Assembly: GCA_025450355.1 (NCBI GenBank)
Contig: JANWHR010000026.1
Location: forward strand, 1-11,750
Length of the DNA stretch: 11,750 nt
Direction of reading: 5' to 3'
Origin: Micropepsaceae bacterium
Lineage (GTDB): Bacteria; Pseudomonadota; Alphaproteobacteria; Micropepsales; Micropepsaceae
Below are positions 6,884 through 11,750 of the stretch, one piece after another. Within the stretch, counting starts at the first letter, position 1. Each line of letters opens with the position of its first letter. The notes below the pieces were generated by a model that saw only the letters and a list, made by a program, of their open reading frames with translations, was not told the DNA's origin and did no database searches. The translations under genes and the position numbers were made by a program.

Positions 6884-6923
6884 CCGAACCGGCGCCATCC
6901 CGCATCAGGCGGAAGGCCCTGAT
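6884..6923 (+). repeat. Second, shortened copy of the spacer repeat
   Basis: CCGAACCGGCGCCATCCC (6884-6901) repeats 6774-6792 with one base missing. GGCGGAA followed shortly by GCCCT (6908-6920) repeats the block at 6817-6831. The copy lacks the 12-bp palindrome of the first. The two copies are offset by 110 bp at the left block and 91 bp at the right, consistent with a partial duplication followed by deletion or divergence. Confidence 0.5.
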
Positions 6924-6932
6924 AATTCAGAG

Positions 6933-6938
6933 AAGGAG
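6933..6938 (+). promoter_or_regulatory. Ribosome binding site fixing a GTG start
   Basis: AAGGAG at 6933-6938 lies 7 bases before GTG 6946. It settles the start of the exported metallo-hydrolase, whose signal peptide begins directly at this codon. Confidence 0.8.
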
Positions 6939-6945
6939 ACGACTC

Positions 6946-7737
6946 GTGAAGGTAATTCGCGCTTTCGGCCCCGCGGCTGCGGTGCTGTGCCTCGCATTGG
7001 CGAGCGCTGCGGTTCCGCTGCTGTCGCCGGTTCCCGCCGCGGCACAGGCGGCGCAAGACGATCAGATCGCCACCAGCAATGGCAATCTGACGATCCACCC
7101 GGTCCACCATGCCGGACTGGTGCTCACCTGGAACGGCAAACGGATCGTCGCCGATCCGACAGCCTTTCCACCGGGCGACAAAAGCGGCGCGGCCGATTTC
7201 CGGGGCCCGGCTCCGCCGGATCTGATTCTGATCACGCATGAGCATGGCGACCATTTCAGCGTTCCGACTCTGACGGACCTCGCCGGCCCAAATACGGTCC
7301 TTGTCGTGCCGCAGAGCGTGTACGGAATGTTGCCCGGCGCGCTGCAGGCCAAAGCCAAGGTGATGAAGAACGGCGACAAAGGCAATTATGCCGGAGTGCC
7401 AATTGACGCGGTGGTCGAATACAACACCACGAAGGAACGCCAGCAATATCATCCCAAGGGGCGCGACAACGGTTACATCCTGACGCTCGGCGGAAAACGC
7501 ATTTACCTCGCCGGCGATACGGAGGAGGCCCCCGAACTGAGAAATCTGCCCAATATCGATGTCGCCTTCATCCCGATGAATCTTCCGTACACGATGACCG
7601 TCGAAGAAGCCGCAAAGTGGGTCAAAGATTTCCGGCCAAAGATCGTGTACCCATATCATTTCATGGGCAGCGACGTGGAGAAGTTCAAAATGCTGGTGGG
7701 GGACGCCAGCGATGTCCGCCTGAGAAAGTGGTATTGA
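6946..7737 (+). CDS. Exported metallo-beta-lactamase-fold hydrolase (UlaG-like)
   Basis: This 263-residue MBL-superfamily protein has a signal peptide. The first 35 residues are a basic start, a hydrophobic core (ALASAAVPLL) and an Ala-rich end (PAAAQA), so cleavage near residues 33-36 and periplasmic location are expected. Metal-site motifs are HEHGDH (98-103), Asp191 in AGDTEE and His238 in YPYHF. HPKGRDNGYIL (169-179) and HAGLVLTWNGKRIVADP (55-71) are typical of the UlaG-like 'L-ascorbate-6-P lactonase/zn-dependent hydrolase' branch rather than of true beta-lactamases. The substrate is unknown. The GTG start has a strong AAGGAG site. The gene stands alone, divergent from serC, with a terminator about 80 bases after its stop, so it is monocistronic. 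Its 3' end faces the exported ABM gene set. Confidence 0.85.
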   Translation: MKVIRAFGPAAAVLCLALASAAVPLLSPVPAAAQAAQDDQIATSNGNLTIHPVHHAGLVLTWNGKRIVADPTAFPPGDKSGAADFRGPAPPDLILITHEHGDHFSVPTLTDLAGPNTVLVVPQSVYGMLPGALQAKAKVMKNGDKGNYAGVPIDAVVEYNTTKERQQYHPKGRDNGYILTLGGKRIYLAGDTEEAPELRNLPNIDVAFIPMNLPYTMTVEEAAKWVKDFRPKIVYPYHFMGSDVEKFKMLVGDASDVRLRKWY

Positions 7738-7814
7738 TTTCTCACGCGGAGCAATGCGAGCGGGGGTGGCCGCCGTTCAAAAAGCCGCCAGTGCAAATTA
7801 CATGATGGGGACGA

Positions 7815-7847
7815 GGGCCGCCTGTGGAGACAGGCGGCCCTGTTTTT
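7815..7847 (+). terminator. Strong intrinsic terminator of the metallo-hydrolase gene
   Basis: GGGCCGCCTGT (7815-7825) and ACAGGCGGCCC (7830-7840) form a perfect 11-bp stem with a GGAG loop. TGTTTTT follows (7841-7847). On the - strand the stem comes just after the stop of the converging ABM gene but has no U-tract behind it, so there it could serve mainly as a 3' stabilising stem. Confidence 0.9.
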
Positions 7848-8545
7848 CAGTTCACCACCCGGTAAAGGCGCTGGTCATAGGGCGTGCCGAGCATCGGCAT
7901 CAGTGCCGCACGATAGGCTTGCGTGTGGGGGGCGCGGTCATGAGCTTCCCAGGCGGCCTGACTTGCCCACTCTTCCAGCATCCGAAAATGGTTGGTGTGC
8001 GCCGGAACCTCATCCAGGATGTCGTACTGCACCATGCCGCTGTCCTTGCGGCTGGCTTCGCCCAGGGTATTGAGCAACGCAATCAGCTTGCCGGTATTAC
8101 CGCCAAAAACATCCACGTGGCTGATGATGATCGTATCGCCGGGATTTGGCGCTTTGGGAGGCGTCACCGAATGGGCCTGGTGGATGCGGATGTCCGGAGG
8201 GCCGAGTTCAATTGATTTTAGCTGTTGCGTGAGTTCGGTGGATGCGGCGCTCATCTCATGGGTTTTGACAGCCGTCCGGTTCTGCCAGATTTCACCCACG
8301 ACAAACCGGTGTGCCTGGCCCTGTTCCTCGTACAGATCGACCTGCATGGCGCCGGGCTCGTGCCGCGCCGCGTCGCGATAGTTCTTCAGGAATGTCACCG
8401 CCTGCGCGGCCGCGCTGGGCACCACCTCGACATAGGTCATGACATAGGTCGGACCGTCGATGACAGGTACCTGGTTCTGTTGTGCACCAGCCGCATAGGG
8501 CAGAGTTAAGAGTCCCAACGCGATTGCCGCCACTCGCCATTTCAT
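7847..8545 (-). CDS. Exported two-domain ABM-fold protein (second copy, last gene of operon)
   Basis: This 232-residue protein has a signal peptide (KWRVAAIALGLLTLPYAAGA, cleavage near residue 21-22). The mature part has two antibiotic-biosynthesis-monooxygenase (ABM) type ferredoxin-like domains, about 33-125 and 138-225. Each carries the family's EIW/EEW...H pair: Trp87-His96 and Trp193-His202. The two domains in one chain would mimic the dimer that single-domain ABM proteins form. ABM members include cofactor-free monooxygenases, quinol oxygenases and haem-degrading IsdG-like enzymes; none of these activities can be assigned here. The ATG at 8545 is chosen because the signal peptide begins there, with AAGGA 8 bases upstream; the frame is open further upstream but overlaps the preceding gene. 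It is a paralogue of that gene, ending in the same LGTPYDQR-type tail, and the gap between them is 14 bp. Confidence 0.8.
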   Translation of the reverse strand: MKWRVAAIALGLLTLPYAAGAQQNQVPVIDGPTYVMTYVEVVPSAAAQAVTFLKNYRDAARHEPGAMQVDLYEEQGQAHRFVVGEIWQNRTAVKTHEMSAASTELTQQLKSIELGPPDIRIHQAHSVTPPKAPNPGDTIIISHVDVFGGNTGKLIALLNTLGEASRKDSGMVQYDILDEVPAHTNHFRMLEEWASQAAWEAHDRAPHTQAYRAALMPMLGTPYDQRLYRVVN

Positions 8546-8559
8546 TGCAGGATTCCTTG

Positions 8560-9255
8560 TCAATTCAGCCGGATATATTTGCGCTGGTCGTAGGGCGTAC
8601 CCAGCAACGGCGCAAGTCCGCTTCGGAACGCCTGCGTCGAGGCGGCCATATTGTGGTCTTCCCACGCTTTTTCGCTCGCCCAGATCTCGAACAGGCGAAA
8701 ATGATTGCCGGTCCCGGGGGTCTGCCCTTGCCGGATGATTTCATACACTTCTGAGCCCGGCTCCTGCGCGGAGTTCTCGGTGAGCGGCTTCATCAACTCC
8801 AGCAATTCCGGAAGTTTGGGGGGTGTGACATCGAGATGGCTCAGCACGAAAATACTGTTTGCAGCCGGCGTCGCGACCTTCTGCGAGACAAAATGCGCAT
8901 AATGGACGCGCGCATCCGGCGGCCCGAACTCGAGTCCCTTCAGCTTCTCAAACAATGCGTTTCTTGCAGGCGCGGAGGCGTGCGCGGTGTATGCGGCCAT
9001 GTCCTGCCAGACCTCATTGGTGACGAAGCGCGAAGGCGCACCAATTTCCTGATAGACATCGCCCTCCAGCAGCCCCGGTTCATGGCTGGCCGCATCGCGA
9101 TATTGCTTAAGGGCACCGGCCGTCCGGGATGTCGCTTCCGGCAATACTTCCACGAAGGTTGTGACATAAACGGTGGTGGGTGGCGCAGCCGCGAATCCTG
9201 TGGCCGCAACACAGAGCCCGAGTGCGCCGGCGAGCGCCCCGATTAGTAATCTCAT
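8560..9255 (-). CDS. Exported two-domain ABM-fold protein (first copy)
   Basis: This 231-residue paralogue is built the same way. It has a signal peptide (RLLIGALAGALGLCVAATG, Ala-rich end near residues 20-24) followed by two ABM-like domains at about 28-122 and 134-225. The Trp/His pairs are Trp83-His92 and Trp192-His201, matching the next gene in spacing. Shared blocks include YRDAA-HEPG, LEFGPPD/IELGPPD, NHFR and the C-terminal LGTPYDQR, which indicates tandem gene duplication after the internal domain duplication. The ATG at 9255 is preceded by CGGAG and starts the signal peptide. The stop lies 14 bp before the second copy, and 16 bp separate it from the GlcG-like gene upstream. Periplasmic location is inferred from the signal peptide. 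Catalytic activity is unknown. Confidence 0.8.
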   Translation of the reverse strand: MRLLIGALAGALGLCVAATGFAAAPPTTVYVTTFVEVLPEATSRTAGALKQYRDAASHEPGLLEGDVYQEIGAPSRFVTNEVWQDMAAYTAHASAPARNALFEKLKGLEFGPPDARVHYAHFVSQKVATPAANSIFVLSHLDVTPPKLPELLELMKPLTENSAQEPGSEVYEIIRQGQTPGTGNHFRLFEIWASEKAWEDHNMAASTQAFRSGLAPLLGTPYDQRKYIRLN

Positions 9256-9271
9256 GCTTTTCTCCGGATTG

Positions 9272-9787
9272 TTAGTTGCTGGCCTGCAGCCGCTTGACCA
9301 GCGCCGCAGCGGCATCTGCCCCGGCTCGCGCACAGGCTGTGTCGCCCTCCTGCCCGCCGCGCGTCCCGGATGCTCCGACCGCACCGATCACCTCACCGCC
9401 AACCATGATCGGAAAGCCGCCACCAAGCGGAACCACGCCCGGCATGTCGCGCTCGCTCGCTTCCGGTTGACCCGGTGCGCTTTTGTCACGCCACTCGATC
9501 GTCGGCATCTTGAACATATTGGCGGTATAGGCTTTGCGTTCCGCCAGACCGAGATTGTGCGGTGACGCACCATTGCCGGCCATCAAGAGAACGATTTTGC
9601 CGTCGCGATCCACGACCGCATAGGACGGATTCGATCCATCTTTCGTAGCGTATTGCCGCATTGCGGCCAAAGCCGCCATGGCCTGTTCTGCATTTACGCT
9701 GACGCTCTGCGCCGACGCCGCCGAGCACATAAGACCGAATGCGACCGCCATCGCGGCTGCCTTCACGCAGGTCGAGAAAGAAGACAT
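9272..9787 (-). CDS. Exported GlcG/HbpS-family (haem-binding-like) protein
   Basis: This 171-residue protein has a clear signal peptide (hydrophobic core AAAMAVAFGLM, cleavage after ASA near residue 26). The rest is one GlcG/HbpS domain (Pfam HbpS-like, formerly DUF336): YAVVDRDGKIVLL (56-68), GNGAS (71-75), ERKAYTANMF (83-92), PLGGGFPI (120-127) and GAVGASGTRGG (135-145). Family members include Streptomyces HbpS, which binds haem outside the cell and modulates a two-component sensor, and GlcG of the glycolate locus, whose role is unclear. Haem binding here is family-based inference. I chose ATG 9787, with GGGAG upstream, over a GTG at 9802 five codons earlier. It lies 24 bp after the anchored paralogue and 16 bp before the ABM genes. 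Confidence 0.82.
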   Translation of the reverse strand: MSSFSTCVKAAAMAVAFGLMCSAASAQSVSVNAEQAMAALAAMRQYATKDGSNPSYAVVDRDGKIVLLMAGNGASPHNLGLAERKAYTANMFKMPTIEWRDKSAPGQPEASERDMPGVVPLGGGFPIMVGGEVIGAVGASGTRGGQEGDTACARAGADAAAALVKRLQASN

Positions 9788-9811
9788 CGAAATTTCTCCC
9801 ACGTTATTTGT

Positions 9812-10366
9812 TCAGAGCAATTGGTCGGCGATGGCCTGTGTGCCAGCTTTGGCGCAAGCCTCATCCATCTCATCCCCGCCCTTGGACCCGACGACGCCCA
9901 CTCCACCGATTGCGTCGCCATGATAGATAATCGGCATACCGCCCGCGCGAGGGATGGTATTGTCCAGTAGCCGCTGGCCCATCAACAGTCTCTTTGTACC
10001 CTTGTCGTCCACCGCATCCGGCGAAGTGCGCTCAATCCATTGGGAGGTCGGTTGGCGGAACGTTCGCGCGGTGTAGGCCTTCTTCCGGGCAATATCGATG
10101 TCATCGGCAGAGGCGCCATCACCCCGGACAGCAAAGCGGATTCCGCCGACCCGGTCCACGACCGCGACGGTGACGGCGGAGTTGCTTTTCTTGCATTCGT
10201 CGAGCGCTCCCTGTGCCACCTGAAGCGCCTGCTCCACAGAGATGTCGTTCTCGGCAATCGTCTGCAGGGTGTAACTCTTGATCAGCTCCTGAAGCAGGGC
10301 GAACCCGGCCCCCACGACGAATATGGCGGTGACTCCAGCGGCTAAAAGCTTGGCCAAATTCTGCAC
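9812..10366 (-). CDS. Membrane-anchored GlcG/HbpS-family protein, first gene of the exported set
   Basis: This 184-residue protein has one N-terminal hydrophobic helix (AKLLAAGVTAIFVVGAGFALL, about 5-25) without an evident signal peptidase site. It is therefore more likely anchored in the inner membrane with its domain in the periplasm than released. The GlcG/HbpS domain shows VTVAVVDRVGGIRFAVRGDGAS (65-86), ARKKAYTARTF (93-103), PRAGGMPI (139-146) and GGVGVVGSKGGDEMDEAC (154-171). The GTG start at 10366 is set by a strong GGAGGAGGG site; an ATG at 10396 would place that site inside the gene. It differs from the next gene in anchor and in a longer mid-domain (RTSPDAVDDKGTK). It lies 106 bp behind rpoH, so it may have its own promoter or receive readthrough. 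Confidence 0.8.
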   Translation of the reverse strand: MQNLAKLLAAGVTAIFVVGAGFALLQELIKSYTLQTIAENDISVEQALQVAQGALDECKKSNSAVTVAVVDRVGGIRFAVRGDGASADDIDIARKKAYTARTFRQPTSQWIERTSPDAVDDKGTKRLLMGQRLLDNTIPRAGGMPIIYHGDAIGGVGVVGSKGGDEMDEACAKAGTQAIADQLL

Positions 10367-10370
10367 GTGA

Positions 10371-10379
10371 CCCTCCTCC
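10371..10379 (-). promoter_or_regulatory. Ribosome binding site fixing the GTG start of the anchored GlcG/HbpS gene
   Basis: GGAGGAGGG on the - strand (10379-10371) lies 4 bases before the GTG at 10366. It supports that start over an ATG at 10396. Confidence 0.75.
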
Positions 10380-10408
10380 GGCTCATAGCAGAGCATTGCA
10401 AATGCCTG

Positions 10409-10437
10409 ATTTTAGAGCATCAGAGAGTTCCGGGGAA
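10409..10437 (-). promoter_or_regulatory. Weak candidate promoter for the GlcG/HbpS-ABM operon
   Basis: TAAAAT (10414-10409) is a good -10. It is preceded after 17 bases by TTCCCC (10437-10432), a poor -35. It lies in the rpoH-operon gap at the right distance. The surrounding bases also form a short CTGAT/ATCAG dyad (10406-10423) across the -10. Confidence 0.25.
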
Positions 10438-10450
10438 GCGAATCAGGCGG

Positions 10451-10473
10451 AAAATCCCTTAGGCCGTGGGCCT
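10451..10473 (-). terminator. Possible weak terminator after rpoH
   Basis: AGGCC (10473-10469) and GGCCT (10465-10461) form a 5-bp stem starting within the rpoH stop codon. A TTTT run follows only some 6 bases later (10454-10451). It is short, so readthrough into the downstream GlcG/HbpS genes is possible. Confidence 0.25.
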
Positions 10474-11363
10474 TAGCGGACTTCGAGCATTTCCGCCCGT
10501 TTGTGAGCCAGCGCGGCTTTCATCTTCTCCTGGAGCTTTTCGAAGGCCCGCACCTCGATTTGCCTGACGCGTTCGCGGCTGATGCCGTACTTGACCGACA
10601 AATCCTCCAGCGTCATCGGATCCTCGCGCAACCGGCGCGCTTCCAGGATATCCCGCTCGCGTGGGGTGAGTTCTTCGAGCGCAGTGGAGAGCAAGGTCCG
10701 GCGTTCATCGAGCTCCTCGGATTCGGCCAATCGGGTTTCCTGGTCGATGGAATCGTCGGCCAACCAATCCTGCCATTCCGATTCCGATTCGGTTCCGAGC
10801 GGCGTGTTGAGGGACGAATCCGGCGAGGCGAGCCGCCGGTTCATGTTGATCACTTCTTCTTCAGGCACGCTCAGGCGCTTCGCGATATCCTTGACCTGCT
10901 CAGGCCTGAGATCACCCTCCTCCAATGCTTCAATTTGCCCCTTCACGCGGCGCAAATTGAAAAACAGCTTCTTCTGGGCGGCTGTCGTGCCAAGCTTCAC
11001 AAGGCTCCAGGAGCGCAGGATGTATTCCTGGATTGCCGCACGAATCCACCACATCGCATAGGTGGCCAGTCTGAAACCGCGTTCGGGTTCAAAGCGCTTG
11101 ACCGCCTGCATCAGCCCGATATTGCCCTCGGCAATGACTTCGTTGATCGGCAATCCGTAACCGCGATAACCCATCGCGATCTTCGCCACCAGGCGAAGAT
11201 GACTCGTCACCAGACGGTGAGCCGCATCAATATCCTCATGCTCGCGCCATCTCTTCGCCAGCATGTATTCTTCCTGGGGATCGAGCAGGGGGAACTTGCG
11301 TATCTCGGCGAGATATCGCGCAAGGCCGCCTTCGCCAATGACGGGCAGTGTTCGCGTAGCCAT
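10473..11363 (-). CDS. rpoH: RNA polymerase heat-shock sigma factor (sigma-32)
   Basis: RpoH directs RNA polymerase to heat-shock promoters and is usually controlled by DnaK/DnaJ and FtsH. Length is 296 residues, typical of alphaproteobacterial RpoH. Region 1.2/2 is seen as LARYLAEIRKFPLL (14-27), region 2.1-2.4 as HRLVTSHLRLVAKIA through TYAMWWIRAAIQEYILRS (49-118), the diagnostic RpoH box QKKLFFNLRR (130-139), and region 4 with LTPRERDILEARRL (232-245) and the helix-turn-helix YGISRERVRQIEVRAFEKL (259-277). The RpoH box separates it from RpoD and RpoS. The ATG at 11363 has AGGGGAAG upstream. The RluA-type gene ends 91 bp upstream on the same strand. Whether this is one of several rpoH paralogues cannot be told from the window. 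Confidence 0.96.
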   Translation of the reverse strand: MATRTLPVIGEGGLARYLAEIRKFPLLDPQEEYMLAKRWREHEDIDAAHRLVTSHLRLVAKIAMGYRGYGLPINEVIAEGNIGLMQAVKRFEPERGFRLATYAMWWIRAAIQEYILRSWSLVKLGTTAAQKKLFFNLRRVKGQIEALEEGDLRPEQVKDIAKRLSVPEEEVINMNRRLASPDSSLNTPLGTESESEWQDWLADDSIDQETRLAESEELDERRTLLSTALEELTPRERDILEARRLREDPMTLEDLSVKYGISRERVRQIEVRAFEKLQEKMKAALAHKRAEMLEVR

Positions 11364-11410
11364 AATTCAACTTCCCCTCGTGCTAACGCATTTTGGATCA
11401 AGGGTATCCC

Positions 11411-11449
11411 CCAATCTGGCAAAATCAGGGCCAGATTTGGTGCCAAATC
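11411..11449 (-). promoter_or_regulatory. Mutually exclusive hairpins in the rluD-type gene / rpoH spacer
   Basis: Three arms lie in a row on the + strand: CCAATCTGG (11411-11419), CCAGATTTGG (11431-11440) and CCAAATC (11443-11449). The middle arm can pair with the right arm, giving the 16-base near-palindrome GATTTGGTGCCAAATC (11434-11449). It can instead pair with the left arm, with one bulged T. These lie 5 bases past the upstream stop and about 50-86 bases ahead of rpoH. They could end the upstream transcript or act as a switch in an rpoH leader. Confidence 0.4.
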
Positions 11450-11454
11450 CGGGA

Positions 11455-11750
11455 TCAACGCAGATTGAGGCCTCGCAGAGCATTTACCAGCGCGGCAAAA
11501 TCCTCGGGCCAGGATGATTCAAAGCGCATTTTTTCGTGACGCGTGGGATGCATAAAACCGAGAACACCCGCATGCAATGCCTGGCGCGGAAAATCGGCCG
11601 ACATGGTGTATGCCGCCTCCTCGACGGGAGTTTTTGCGCGCGGGGGCCGGCGGCTACGGCCGTACACGGAATCTCCGATCAGCGGGTGTCCGATATGGGC
11701 GAGGTGAACCCTGATCTGATGCGTGCGTCCGGTTTCGAGCCGGCAGGCCA
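11455..11750 (-). CDS. RluA/RluD-family rRNA pseudouridine synthase, C-terminal part (5' end outside window)
   Basis: The last 97 residues of a pseudouridine synthase are present; the gene enters from the right edge with an open frame. GRTHQIRVHLAHIGHPLIGD (about residues 7-26 of the fragment) is the RluA/RluC/RluD family signature, and RQALHAGVLGFMHP (55-68) is the typical C-terminal block. The catalytic Asp (HRLD motif) lies outside the window. RluD, which modifies the helix 69 region of 23S rRNA, is the most likely member, because an rluD-type gene before rpoH is a common alphaproteobacterial arrangement. This fragment cannot exclude RluA or RluC. The stop is at 11455-11457, 91 bp before the rpoH start. 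Confidence 0.9.
   Translation of the reverse strand, partial: ACRLETGRTHQIRVHLAHIGHPLIGDSVYGRSRRPPRAKTPVEEAAYTMSADFPRQALHAGVLGFMHPTRHEKMRFESSWPEDFAALVNALRGLNLR

Noticed and set aside
7847..9255. Naming the ABM proteins as IsdG-type haem oxygenases
   Set aside because: The Trp and His of the family are visible, but the N-terminal Asn of the IsdG triad is not, and the Trp-His spacing is 9 rather than the 10 I recall for IsdG. Only the fold is claimed.
11364..11400. A sigma-32 type promoter ahead of rpoH (CCCTTGATCC)
   Set aside because: A CTTGAT block is present on the - strand, but no matching -10 lies at a usable distance.
10503..11468. A 321-codon + strand frame opposite rpoH
   Set aside because: It is a shadow of rpoH with no family resemblance.

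Overview
The window reads as a GC-rich alphaproteobacterial chromosome segment. This rests on the alpha-type phosphoserine aminotransferase, an RpoH with the box QKKLFFNLR directly downstream of an RluA-family pseudouridine synthase, and palindromic spacer repeats that resemble elements I remember from Hyphomicrobiales/Caulobacterales-type genomes. I cannot name the genus. Most of the window is core metabolism, and no phage, transposase, CRISPR, tRNA or rRNA was seen.

Layout. (1) Positions 1-2412, + strand: the 3' half of glmM (peptidoglycan/LPS precursor), then thiD (thiamine pyrimidine kinase) and a calcineurin-like metallophosphoesterase, joined by short overlaps as one transcription unit. 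(2) Positions 2399-6662, - strand: promoter, leader, serC and serA (steps 2 and 1 of phosphorylated serine biosynthesis), then purA (adenylosuccinate synthase). purA converges on the phosphoesterase gene with a 14-bp overlap. (3) Positions 6580-6945: a 366-bp divergent spacer holding the serC promoter/leader on the - strand and palindromic, partly duplicated repeat DNA. (4) Positions 6946-7847, + strand: an exported metallo-beta-lactamase-fold hydrolase with a strong intrinsic terminator. (5) Positions 10366-7847, - strand: a compact four-gene set. Two GlcG/HbpS-like proteins are followed by two tandem, internally duplicated ABM-fold proteins, and every product carries an N-terminal signal or membrane anchor. 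(6) Positions 11750-10473, - strand: the C-terminal end of an RluA/RluD-type gene, then rpoH (heat-shock sigma factor).

Two places deserve most attention. The first is the start of serC. A leader hairpin contains the Shine-Dalgarno sequence, and a textbook terminator hairpin with a U-rich tail lies inside codons 6-16 of serC. Together they suggest that serC translation could control transcription of serC-serA. The second is the exported GlcG/HbpS + ABM operon. It pairs a family with known haem-binding members with a fold that includes haem-degrading enzymes. No function can be assigned from sequence alone, and the IsdG active-site asparagine is not evident.
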